This document shows, piece after piece, positions 16,994 to 25,007 of a DNA stretch of 64,000 nucleotides; the stretch's first letter is position 1; the number at the start of each line of letters is the position of its first letter. The notes under the pieces were generated by a model, which saw only the letters and a program-made list of their open reading frames with translations, ran no database searches and was not told where the DNA came from. The position numbers were made by a program, and so were the translations under genes. Origin of the DNA: UBA1930 sp943368475 (lineage in GTDB: Bacteria; Bacteroidota; Bacteroidia; Chitinophagales; Chitinophagaceae); assembly GCA_943368475.1 (NCBI GenBank), contig CALRLF020000014.1, positions 1 to 64,000 of the forward strand, written 5' to 3'.

Positions 16994-17100
16994 AAGTGCA
17001 AATGTAGAAGAAGCTGTTATTTATGTTATTCAATTGTAAAAAAACAATTAAAACGTTAATGCGTTTAAAAATAAAGTGTAAGTAATGTTAAATTCACCCA

Positions 17101-18219
17101 ATGAATAAGCAGCTAATTGTTGGTTTTGTTTTTTTTATTTGTGCTCAGCAGGTGTTTGGAGCAGACTCATTATATGTTAAACTAAATAAAACAACTTTTA
17201 ATAAAGGTGATACCTTGAGTGTGGACTGCTTAATGAAGTACAGTAGTAAAGATATGGCAGCTGTAACGCTAAATGTTTGGATTGAAGATATTCAAAAAAC
17301 AAGAACTTGGAAATTTAGGTATCCAATTTTAAATGGGCAAACTTCGTTCGATATTGCAATTCATGATAGCTTACCCGATGGTCGTTATGCTATAAATTTT
17401 TTGGTACAACCTACATTTTTCTATATTAAAGGTAAAGTAAGAGATTATAATAAAAAGTCGAAAGGGTTGTTAATGTGGATGCTTAGTAAAACTAAAAGCA
17501 GTTACTTTAATACCATCATTCCTGATAATGCAGGCAATTTTAAAGTAGGCAGATTGGCTTTTGCCGATACCGCACGTTTTATTTTTTCAGAAATTGGAAA
17601 AAAAAGAAGCGATTTATACATTGATATTGAAACCCCAATAGATTCGGCTTTTACGCCAATATTGCAACAAACAGAATTGATTACAGTTGGCAATCCCAAA
17701 TTGATAGCTGCCGATACTGTAAAACCTTATTCGTTAGACACAAAGAAATTTAAAGGTGTTTTTACTTTAGATGAAGTGGTGGTAAAATCTACCAAAAAGA
17801 AAAATGTAGAAAAATTTGATGATGAGTATGCATCTGGCTTATTTAAGGGTGGTACTATTTTCGATGGTCTCGATAATCCTGAGCTGGAAAGTGCATTAGA
17901 TGTTTTTACTTTTTTAAATGGAAGAGTTCCCGGCTTGCAAGTTTTACCAGATGGGGAAGGTGGTTATAATATTAAAAGACGTGGCAGCACAGTAGATATT
18001 TATTTAGATGAATTTAGAATGGAACCCGAAAATCCTATTTATGTAAACCCTGCAGATGTGGCTATGATAAAAGTTTTTGGTCCAATGGAAGGGCCTGGAA
18101 GAGCAGGTGGCGGTTCTATTGCTATTTATACCAAACGTGGCAATTATGTACAAAACTCTAGTAGAAGAAACAATTTTGCAATAAAAGGATTTACATCGGT
18201 AGATACAGTTTGGAAATAG
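17101..18219 (+). CDS. Secreted protein with TonB-receptor plug domain but no barrel
   Basis: After a signal peptide (FVFFICAQQVFG) an N-terminal beta-sandwich region of about 110 residues resembles macroglobulin-like MG2 domains (LYVKLNKTTFNKGDTLSVDCLM). A plug-like domain follows at about 220-350 (LDEVVVKSTKKK, FLNGRVPGLQVLPDGEGGYNIKRRGSTVDIYLDEFRM, AGGGSIAIYTKRG). The protein stops right after the plug, so the 22-strand barrel of a true TonB-dependent receptor is missing. I see no frame-shifted barrel downstream; the next gene is convergent. It may be an adaptor or a surface-anchored binding module. Function unknown. Confidence 0.7.
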   Translation: MNKQLIVGFVFFICAQQVFGADSLYVKLNKTTFNKGDTLSVDCLMKYSSKDMAAVTLNVWIEDIQKTRTWKFRYPILNGQTSFDIAIHDSLPDGRYAINFLVQPTFFYIKGKVRDYNKKSKGLLMWMLSKTKSSYFNTIIPDNAGNFKVGRLAFADTARFIFSEIGKKRSDLYIDIETPIDSAFTPILQQTELITVGNPKLIAADTVKPYSLDTKKFKGVFTLDEVVVKSTKKKNVEKFDDEYASGLFKGGTIFDGLDNPELESALDVFTFLNGRVPGLQVLPDGEGGYNIKRRGSTVDIYLDEFRMEPENPIYVNPADVAMIKVFGPMEGPGRAGGGSIAIYTKRGNYVQNSSRRNNFAIKGFTSVDTVWK

Positions 18220-18229
18220 GATAAACAAC

Positions 18230-18508
18230 TCAATATTTTTTACCTTCCAGCATGTTGGTATAAGCTAAACTGCCCAATCTTATGCGAAACGGAATTTTTG
18301 TTTTCTTTTCCAACAGAAGCTCTTGCTTACACATAAAACCAAACTTGCTGGTATAGTAATTTGCAGGTAATACTTGTATGTTTTTTTGGAAAACAAATGA
18401 ACTGTCTTTTTTAAGAGAAATTACGGAAACAGAATCCCCCAAACGTTGGGCTTGTAAAGCAAATGCCATACATAAAAAGAAAAATGTAAATAAACAAATC
18501 TGTTTCAA
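18230..18508 (-). CDS. Small secreted protein of unknown function, 92 aa
   Basis: A typical signal peptide (MKQICLFTFFFLCMAFALQA, then QRLG) is followed by about 70 residues without a recognisable domain. The mature part (SVISLKKDSSFVFQKNIQVLPANYYTSKFGFMCKQELLLEKKTKIPFRIRLGSL) could be a short beta-structured peptide. It is convergent with the plug-domain gene, whose stop is 10 bases away. Codon use and a clean signal sequence argue that it is real. Confidence 0.6.
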   Translation of the reverse strand: MKQICLFTFFFLCMAFALQAQRLGDSVSVISLKKDSSFVFQKNIQVLPANYYTSKFGFMCKQELLLEKKTKIPFRIRLGSLAYTNMLEGKKY

Positions 18509-18548
18509 CGAATTCTTGCTTTAGTTTGCACGTAAATTTATGCTATAA

Positions 18549-18573
18549 AATTTCAAATTACCAATTTGAAATT
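18549..18573. repeat. AATTTCAAATT inverted repeat before rpoN
   Basis: Perfect 11-bp arms (AATTTCAAATT and AATTTGAAATT) flank a 3-base spacer, ending 14 bases before the rpoN start codon. A related word (AATTTCAAATTA) occurs at 15461. It is probably a dispersed repeat, though it could fold in the rpoN leader. Confidence 0.5.
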
Positions 18574-18587
18574 ACAAATTGTGTTAC

Positions 18588-20072
18588 ATGAGTTTAAGTC
18601 AGTCGTTACAACAAAAACTATTACAAAAACTATCACCTCAGCAAATTCAGTTGATGAAGTTGCTGCAAATTCCTACTGCCAATTTAGAAGAACGTATTAA
18701 AGAAGAATTAGAAGAAAACCCTGCATTAGAACAAGGCGAAGAAGGCATGGAAGATGAATTTGCAGATGATATAAAAGATGAGTTTAATAATGACGATGAT
18801 GAAGTGTTGGATGGCAGCGAAGATGAATACGAAAACATTGATATTACCGAATATGTGAGTGAAGGCGATGATGAAATTGGCGATTATAGAATGAAGGATG
18901 AAAACTATCCTGAAATGGATGATGGCAAAGTGTTACCCATTAAAAACGAAGTCAGTTTTTATGAACTACTCGTTAACCAATTGGGCATGTTAGATTTAGA
19001 TGAACGCAAGTTTAAAGTAGCCGAGCAAGTGGTAGGAAGCTTAGATGATGATGGTTATTTAAGAAGAGAATTAAGCAGTATTGTAGATGATTTGGCTTTT
19101 AGGCAAAATATTATAACCAACGAAAAAGAACTGAAAGAAATTATTCGACAAATTCAACAGTTCGATCCTGCTGGTATTGGTGCAAAAGATTTGCAAGAGT
19201 GTTTATTGTTACAATTGCAACGCAAAACAAGTGAAGGCATTGGTGTTGAACTGGCCATTAAAGTACTCACCAAATACTTTGATGAGTTTACCAAAAAACA
19301 CTACGATAAAATTCAACGTGGTTTAGATTTAAATGACGATGATTTGAAAGAAGTCATTAATCAAATTATTAAGCTAAACCCTAAGCCAGGTGGCAATATT
19401 GGTGGCATGAATAATGCCGAAACTTATATAACGCCAGATTTTTTTATACTAAATAATGCAGGCATTTTAGAACTTACTTTAAATGGTAAAAACGCCCCTG
19501 ATTTACGCATTAGTGAAGGGTATAGAGACATGCTGAAGGATTATGACAAAGGCAGCAAAAAAGACAAACGCCAAAAAGAAGCGGTGATGTTTATTAAACA
19601 AAAAATAGACAGTGCTAAATGGTTTATAGAAATGATACAGCAAAGGCAAGCAACTTTATACAATACCATGCATGCCATTATGAAGCATCAGGAACAGTTT
19701 TTTTTAACAGGCGATGAAACCGAACTGAACCCAATGATCTTAAAAGATATTGCAGAAGTTACAGGGCAAGATATTAGTACGGTAAGCCGTGTTGCCAACA
19801 GCAAATTTGTACAAACCGAATTTGGTACATATAGACTGAAATTTTTCTTTAGTGAAAGTTTAAGCACCGATAGTGGAGAAGAAGTAAGTACACGTGAAGT
19901 AAAGAAAATTTTAAGCGATATTATTGAAGCAGAAGATAAACATAAGCCTTTGGCAGATGAAACATTAACCGATATGCTAAACGAAAAAGGCTATAATATT
20001 GCACGTAGAACAGTTGCTAAATACCGTGAACAATTGAATATTCCTGTAGCAAGATTGAGGAAAGAATTGTAA
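18588..20072 (+). CDS. rpoN: RNA polymerase sigma-54 factor RpoN
   Basis: I chose the ATG at 18588 (MSLSQSLQQKLLQKLSPQQIQLMKLLQI), since this is the conserved region I start. Region I is followed by an acidic region II (EDEFADDIKDEFNNDDDEVLDG). The core-binding domain and the DNA-binding region come next, and the diagnostic RpoN box ARRTVAKYRE lies at residues 472-481. Sigma-54 recognises -24/-12 promoters and needs enhancer-binding ATPases. At 494 residues the length is normal for the phylum. The last eight codons and the stop lie in a 29-bp direct repeat whose second copy is at 20651. Confidence 0.97.
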   Translation: MSLSQSLQQKLLQKLSPQQIQLMKLLQIPTANLEERIKEELEENPALEQGEEGMEDEFADDIKDEFNNDDDEVLDGSEDEYENIDITEYVSEGDDEIGDYRMKDENYPEMDDGKVLPIKNEVSFYELLVNQLGMLDLDERKFKVAEQVVGSLDDDGYLRRELSSIVDDLAFRQNIITNEKELKEIIRQIQQFDPAGIGAKDLQECLLLQLQRKTSEGIGVELAIKVLTKYFDEFTKKHYDKIQRGLDLNDDDLKEVINQIIKLNPKPGGNIGGMNNAETYITPDFFILNNAGILELTLNGKNAPDLRISEGYRDMLKDYDKGSKKDKRQKEAVMFIKQKIDSAKWFIEMIQQRQATLYNTMHAIMKHQEQFFLTGDETELNPMILKDIAEVTGQDISTVSRVANSKFVQTEFGTYRLKFFFSESLSTDSGEEVSTREVKKILSDIIEAEDKHKPLADETLTDMLNEKGYNIARRTVAKYREQLNIPVARLRKEL

Positions 20073-20073
20073 T
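20045..20073 (+). repeat. Direct repeat, copy 1 (rpoN 3' end)
   Basis: This 29-bp stretch encodes the last eight codons and stop of rpoN (core AAGATTGAGGAAAGAATTGT). It matches 20651-20679 with a single C/T difference. The two copies bracket the lipoprotein gene at 20101. Confidence 0.85.
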
Positions 20074-20100
20074 ATTTTTATACTTAATTCTATGATAAAT

Positions 20101-20655
20101 ATGAAACAAGTAATATCATTTGGCTTTGTATTTCTACTTTGTTTTTACGCATGTACAAAACCAAAGTATAATACAAATGAAAGATTAGATTATTTTCTGA
20201 AAATATCTTTACAGATTAAAGATTTGCAAGTATTAGTAGATGATACTAAGGAACAGCTAAACAATTTGTATGTTGTAAAATCAAACACTAAAAACTCCAT
20301 TGTATTTTCAAATGAAACAAATATGATAAAGGAGGAGTTACAAAATTTATTATTGCAACTCGATAAAAAAGCAAAAATTATTGAAAGTATTACAACACAG
20401 AAAGGCGATACTGGATTGAAGAAAAATGCATTAGAATATGTTAGCCAAACAAGGCAAGTAGTAAAACTAGATTTACCAAAATTGTTAGAAACCATAGTTG
20501 ATGGAAAACAGTTGGTTAACAATAAATCAGCATGGAATAGAAAGTCTAGAATGATGATGGTTAATGCAAATAGGGATTTATTTAAAAATACCCAGAAGAT
20601 ATACTTAAACTTATATAAACTAGATAAAGAGCAACTGGAATTGTATACTTTGTAG
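20101..20655 (+). CDS. Lipoprotein of unknown function inserted behind rpoN
   Basis: The ATG at 20101 begins a lipoprotein signal (MKQVISFGFVFLLCFYAC, lipidated C18); an ATG at 20092 would add three residues. The mature part of about 166 residues is lysine-rich and predicted helical (EELQNLLLQLDKKAKIIESI), with no recognised domain. It sits between two copies of a 29-bp sequence derived from the rpoN 3' end, and its own stop codon TAG lies inside the second copy. Only about 25 bases precede its start within the insert, so expression is probably by read-through from rpoN. It looks like an acquired gene. Confidence 0.65.
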   Translation: MKQVISFGFVFLLCFYACTKPKYNTNERLDYFLKISLQIKDLQVLVDDTKEQLNNLYVVKSNTKNSIVFSNETNMIKEELQNLLLQLDKKAKIIESITTQKGDTGLKKNALEYVSQTRQVVKLDLPKLLETIVDGKQLVNNKSAWNRKSRMMMVNANRDLFKNTQKIYLNLYKLDKEQLELYTL

Positions 20656-20679
20656 TAAGATTGAGGAAAGAATTGTAAT
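20651..20679 (+). repeat. Direct repeat, copy 2 (remnant of rpoN 3' end)
   Basis: 28 of 29 bases match 20045-20073. This copy still spells the last codons of rpoN out of any gene context and provides the stop codon of the inserted lipoprotein gene. It is followed at once by a GCCACAGAGG-type dispersed repeat. Confidence 0.85.
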
Positions 20680-20707
20680 TGCCACAGAGGTATTGAAACA
20701 CTAAAAA

Positions 20708-21364
20708 ATGGAAGCACAAATAGCAGAAACATACCAGCCTAATAAATTGATCACTTTCATAGCAAAGCTGATTTCTTATGTGTTCCATCCACTGTTTATA
20801 CCCACCTATATTTTTTGGTTTTTGATAGAATATTTTGCTTACGAGTTTCCTGGTATGGAAGGCAAAGTTTTGAGCCTAAGGGTGTTCAGTGTTTTTTGGA
20901 TGACAGCTTTTTTTCCTGCATTTGCTGTGTTTTTACTGTGGCGTTTAAAATTTATCGATAACATTTTTTTACGTACCCAAAAAGAAAGAATCATTCCATT
21001 CTTTGTATCCATGTTTTTTTACTGGTGGATGTTTTATTTGAGTAAAAATTTTAAAGACCAGCCCGAGGTATTGAAGTTTTTCTTCTTCGGAATTTTCATT
21101 TCAACCTCAATAGGTGTAATCATCAATAACTACATAAAAATTAGTTTGCATGGCATGGCAATGGGTGGTGCGTTGGCTGCAGTAATTTTATTTGCTGTGT
21201 ATTACCAAACCAATTTAGGTTTGTCTATTTGTATTGTTACTTTGTTAACAGGATTGGTTGCCACAAGCCGTTTTATAGCAGGTAATCATACCAATCAGGA
21301 AATGTATATTGGTTTATTGGTAGGCATCTTGTGCCAATTGGTGGGTTATTGGGTGCTTATGTAA
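20708..21364 (+). CDS. PAP2-like integral membrane protein
   Basis: This protein of 218 residues has about six membrane segments. Late in the sequence the spacing of SLHGMAMGG and SRFIAGNHTNQE resembles the PSGH and SRxxxxxHxxxD phosphatase motifs of the PAP2 superfamily, but the last catalytic aspartate is replaced by Gln-Glu and the first motif lacks proline. The KERIIPF loop could stand for the first KxxxxxxRP motif. It may be a degenerate or divergent lipid phosphatase; activity is uncertain. It lies behind rpoN and is convergent with the L,D-transpeptidase-like gene, 1 base apart. Confidence 0.7.
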   Translation: MEAQIAETYQPNKLITFIAKLISYVFHPLFIPTYIFWFLIEYFAYEFPGMEGKVLSLRVFSVFWMTAFFPAFAVFLLWRLKFIDNIFLRTQKERIIPFFVSMFFYWWMFYLSKNFKDQPEVLKFFFFGIFISTSIGVIINNYIKISLHGMAMGGALAAVILFAVYYQTNLGLSICIVTLLTGLVATSRFIAGNHTNQEMYIGLLVGILCQLVGYWVLM

Positions 21365-21365
21365 A

Positions 21366-22142
21366 CTATCTTGCTGCTATTACTTTTGTACTTTCTTCGG
21401 TTACAGGTGCAAATAATTTTGCATTGATAATTTTAGACTTTTTAGCATACATTTTTGTAGGGTGATAAATAAAAAAACAGCTACCATCTTTAATGCTGTT
21501 AATAATTGCTAAATGGTCGCTTTTAGGTACAGCAGGGCAACCTAAACTTCTTGCAATGGTGCCTCTTTCGGCAATGCGTTGTTCGTTTACATAATTGCTT
21601 CCATGAAAAACAATATCTCTGTTTCTTACATTATCATTAATGCCATTTTCAACACCATCTAAACGCAAAGCAGTACCATAATTTCCAAAATATATTTCAC
21701 CAGTAATTAAAAAACCAATACTGCTTTTATTGCTGTCTTTTTCGTTAGAAAAGCTATTGGCAAATTCGTTACCACTATTTTTTCCATGCGATACATAGGT
21801 ATTAAAAAGCAGTTGCATATTGGTAATATCAATTACGTATAACCTTTTGCTGCTGCTGCTTTGGCTGTAATCGGCAATTGTTAGCACATCGGTATTGTTC
21901 AATTTGTTTTTAGTTGCTAAATACAAATAACCTTTATATGCCTGATAAAAAATATCACGTTCTAGTCCTGCATCTTGCAAATGCATGTAATCGTACAAAG
22001 AATCAGTAATGGTTATTAATGCTGGAGCATCGGCAGCATCTTTTGGCAAGGCAATTGTAAAATGCCTGATGCTTTGTAAAGATTGAGCATAACTGTTATG
22101 CATCAATAGTATAAATACCATTGGTAGTATTACGAACCGCAT
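21366..22142 (-). CDS. Murein L,D-transpeptidase catalytic-domain (YkuD_2-type) protein
   Basis: The protein of 258 residues has a signal peptide (MRFVILPMVFILLMHNSYAQ). The catalytic region includes H180 in IVFHGSNYV, S199 and the nucleophile C202 in ARSLGCPAVP. This arrangement matches the L,D-transpeptidase family variant common in Bacteroidota, which would act on periplasmic peptidoglycan stem peptides. The SHGKNSGNEFANSFSN segment is also typical. Whether it cross-links or anchors proteins to peptidoglycan cannot be read here. Confidence 0.85.
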   Translation of the reverse strand: MRFVILPMVFILLMHNSYAQSLQSIRHFTIALPKDAADAPALITITDSLYDYMHLQDAGLERDIFYQAYKGYLYLATKNKLNNTDVLTIADYSQSSSSKRLYVIDITNMQLLFNTYVSHGKNSGNEFANSFSNEKDSNKSSIGFLITGEIYFGNYGTALRLDGVENGINDNVRNRDIVFHGSNYVNEQRIAERGTIARSLGCPAVPKSDHLAIINSIKDGSCFFIYHPTKMYAKKSKIINAKLFAPVTEESTKVIAAR

Positions 22143-22313
22143 AGGATATTGGTTTTAAGGCGGACTATCTAAACTGTAAACGACCTGTTTTTATTGTATA
22201 GGGCAAGTCTTTTTTTATACTTGAACAAGCTATTCATGCTATATTCTAGCCATTTAGCTGAATATTCATTTCTTTGCAGCTTCTTACTATCGTTTATTTT
22301 CAATCTATCGAAT

Positions 22314-24677
22314 ATGTGGTATAAGTTGGGTCAGTTTATTTTAAAATACAGAGTAGCTTTATTGGTTTTTTTGTTTGCATTAACTGGCGTTATGGGCTTC
22401 TATGCTTCTAAAGTAAAGTTGAGTTATGAATTTACAAGAGCTATTCCAACGGATAATCCTAAGTACAAAGACTACCAAAATTTTAAACAAAAATTTGGGG
22501 ACGACGGAAGTACACTTGTTTTTGGCATAGAAAGCAAAGATTTTTTTACACCAAAAGTTTTTAATGCAGTTGAAGCATTGCACAATAATTTGAAAAACGT
22601 TAATGGTGTATTGAATGTGTTGAGCATTCCAGAAGTAGTGACTTTACAAAAAGATTCGGCTGGCGAAAAGTTACAACCACAAAAAATATTCATCAATAGT
22701 TACAGTAGTCAGGCACGGTTAGATAGTGCCAAACAATTGTTCGAAACTCTGCCATTTTACAAATCGCTTTTATACAATCCAGCAACCAATGCTTATATAT
22801 TGGGCGTTCAGTTAAATAAAGACAGCGTAAACAGCAAAAGTCGCACACGTTTAATTAACGACGTAATGCAGCAGGCAACTGTTTTCGAAAAAGCAACAGG
22901 CATTGAATTGCACACAAGTGGTTTGCCTTACATAAGAACCAGCATTGGCAATAGAATTAAAGATGAAATGAACTATTTTTTAATTGGTTCTATTCTTTTA
23001 TCGGCCATTACATTATTGCTATTTTTTAGAAGCATCAGTGCAACAGCAATCAGTTTGTTTGTAGTGTTGGCAGGTGTAATTTTTAGTTTGGGAACCATTG
23101 TATTGTTGGGTTATAAAATTACTTTGTTAACTGCATTAATTCCACCATTGGTAGTAGTAATTGGTGTACCCAATTGCATTTACTTTTTAAACAAGTATCA
23201 CACTGCTTACAAGGAAACTGGCAATAGAGAAAAAGCATTGGTTACCATGGTTGGTAAAATGGGCATTGTTACCCTGTTTTGCAATATTGCTGCTGCTATT
23301 GGATTTGCAGTTTTTGCATTAACCAAAAGTGCTTTGTTACAAGAGTTTGGTGCTGTTGCTGGTATTAACATAATGGCTTTATTTTTTATTTCACTTATAT
23401 TTATTCCTGCTGCATTAAGTTATTTGCCAGCACCTAAAAAAAGGCATGTACAATACTTAGACAATAAATTGATTGAGGCTGTTTTATTAAAAGTAGAAAG
23501 ATGGGCTTTGCATCATGCCAAATGGGTGTATACCATTACCATTGTTTGCATGGTATTTGCCATTGCAGGAATTTTTAAATTAAAAAGTGAAGGATTTATT
23601 GTAGATGATTTACCCAAAAAAGATAAAATTTATACCGATTTAAAATGGTTTGAAACCAATTTCGAAGGGGTAATGCCATTAGAAATTATGGTAGATACGA
23701 AGAAGAAAAATGGATTATTGAGAAGTACTGCTGCAATAAATAAAATTGATGAACTATCGGCCTATATTTCTGAGAAAGGTGAAGCAGCCCGACCATTAAG
23801 TTTCGTAGAAGGATTAAAATTTGCCAAGCAAGCTTATTACGATGGAGATAGTGTAAGTTATGCTGTGCCTTACGAGGGTGATATGGCATTTTTAGGTCCC
23901 TATTTGAGAACCAAACCAACTGATGATAGTGGTGCTGTGAAAAAACAAAGCCCTGCCAACCTACTCAATGGATTTTTAGATAGCAATAGGCAGGTTGCAC
24001 GTATAAGTGTAAACATGAAAGATATTGGCAGCGTACAATTGCCTATTTTATTAAAAGAATTTGAAACAAAAGCCAACGAAATTTTTGATACAGTTTCGTA
24101 TAACATCACATTTACTGGCACAAGTGTTACGTTTTTAGAAGGTAGTAGTTTTATTATTGCAGGGTTAAAAGACAGCATTATTTATGCATTTGCATTAATT
24201 ACGTTGTGCATGCTGTATTTATTTAAATCTTTCAGAATATTGGTATGTTCACTAATACCCAACTTGGTGCCTTTGGTTTTTACAGCAGGTATTATGGGTT
24301 GGATGGGTGTTCGTTTAACACCATCTACAGTTTTGGTGTTTAGTGTGGCATTGGGTATTGTGATAGATGTAACCATACGATTTTTGGTAAATTATAAACA
24401 AGAATTACCACATTACAATTATCAGGTTAAGCCAACTTTGGTACAAACCATAAAACATACAGGCATTAGCATTATTTATACTTCCTTGGTATTAATTGCA
24501 GGCTTTGTTATTTTTTGCTTCAGCGACTTTGGAGGTACCAAATCTCTTGGTTGGCTAACTTCTTTTACTTTGGTTGTAGGTACAATTACGAATTTGGTAT
24601 TGTTGCCTGTATTAATTATTGGTGTAAGTTCTTTTAGTAAAAAGAATGCTGATAAAGAAATATCAATCACCAAATAA
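22314..24677 (+). CDS. MMPL/RND-family transporter
   Basis: I chose the ATG at 22314 (MWYKLGQFILKYRVALLVFLF) because the open frame upstream of it (from 22194) is not conserved-looking. The protein of 787 residues has twelve membrane segments in two sets of six, each set following a large periplasmic loop, as in the MMPL/hopanoid-exporter/Patched-like RND group. The first loop begins SYEFTRAIPTDNPKYKDYQNFKQKFGDD. There is no adjacent membrane-fusion or outer-membrane channel gene, so it is probably a lipid exporter working alone. The substrate is unknown. Confidence 0.85.
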   Translation: MWYKLGQFILKYRVALLVFLFALTGVMGFYASKVKLSYEFTRAIPTDNPKYKDYQNFKQKFGDDGSTLVFGIESKDFFTPKVFNAVEALHNNLKNVNGVLNVLSIPEVVTLQKDSAGEKLQPQKIFINSYSSQARLDSAKQLFETLPFYKSLLYNPATNAYILGVQLNKDSVNSKSRTRLINDVMQQATVFEKATGIELHTSGLPYIRTSIGNRIKDEMNYFLIGSILLSAITLLLFFRSISATAISLFVVLAGVIFSLGTIVLLGYKITLLTALIPPLVVVIGVPNCIYFLNKYHTAYKETGNREKALVTMVGKMGIVTLFCNIAAAIGFAVFALTKSALLQEFGAVAGINIMALFFISLIFIPAALSYLPAPKKRHVQYLDNKLIEAVLLKVERWALHHAKWVYTITIVCMVFAIAGIFKLKSEGFIVDDLPKKDKIYTDLKWFETNFEGVMPLEIMVDTKKKNGLLRSTAAINKIDELSAYISEKGEAARPLSFVEGLKFAKQAYYDGDSVSYAVPYEGDMAFLGPYLRTKPTDDSGAVKKQSPANLLNGFLDSNRQVARISVNMKDIGSVQLPILLKEFETKANEIFDTVSYNITFTGTSVTFLEGSSFIIAGLKDSIIYAFALITLCMLYLFKSFRILVCSLIPNLVPLVFTAGIMGWMGVRLTPSTVLVFSVALGIVIDVTIRFLVNYKQELPHYNYQVKPTLVQTIKHTGISIIYTSLVLIAGFVIFCFSDFGGTKSLGWLTSFTLVVGTITNLVLLPVLIIGVSSFSKKNADKEISITK

Positions 24678-25007
24678 TGTTAAGGTTTTCTTCTTTTCTT
24701 TAAAATATCGATAAACAAAAAACGGGTAAATAACTGGTATTCATTTGTTTAAGAAAAATCGTGTTATTGTTGTTTATATGCTGTGTACACTATTATTTTC
24801 TTAACAATTGCAGCACTTTGTTAAAATGGATGTCATATTTGTTAAGCATTTGTTAGACTGCTCATGTTTTTCGATTTATAAAATCAGGAAAAATTTTTTT
24901 TTTCGGTTGTCATTCATCAAAAAAATGTGAAAAATCTCAACAAATGTTAAATATTTGTTGTTACGCTTAATTGTTCTAATTATTAAAACTAAAAAAAGAG
25001 ACAAATT
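24678..25007 (+). promoter_or_regulatory. Non-coding leader upstream of the susC-like gene
   Basis: These 330 AT-rich bases contain no gene. An 8-bp inverted repeat CAACAAAT (24938-24945) / ATTTGTTG (24953-24960) lies about 50 bases before the start codon and could be a regulator site. The promoter for the SusC/SusD operon must be here, but I could not place a confident -33/-7 pair of the Bacteroidota type. Confidence 0.4.

Noticed and set aside
20708..21364. Firm call as an active PAP2 phosphatase
   Set aside because: The catalytic motif equivalents are degenerate (no PSGH, last aspartate missing), so only PAP2-like is claimed.
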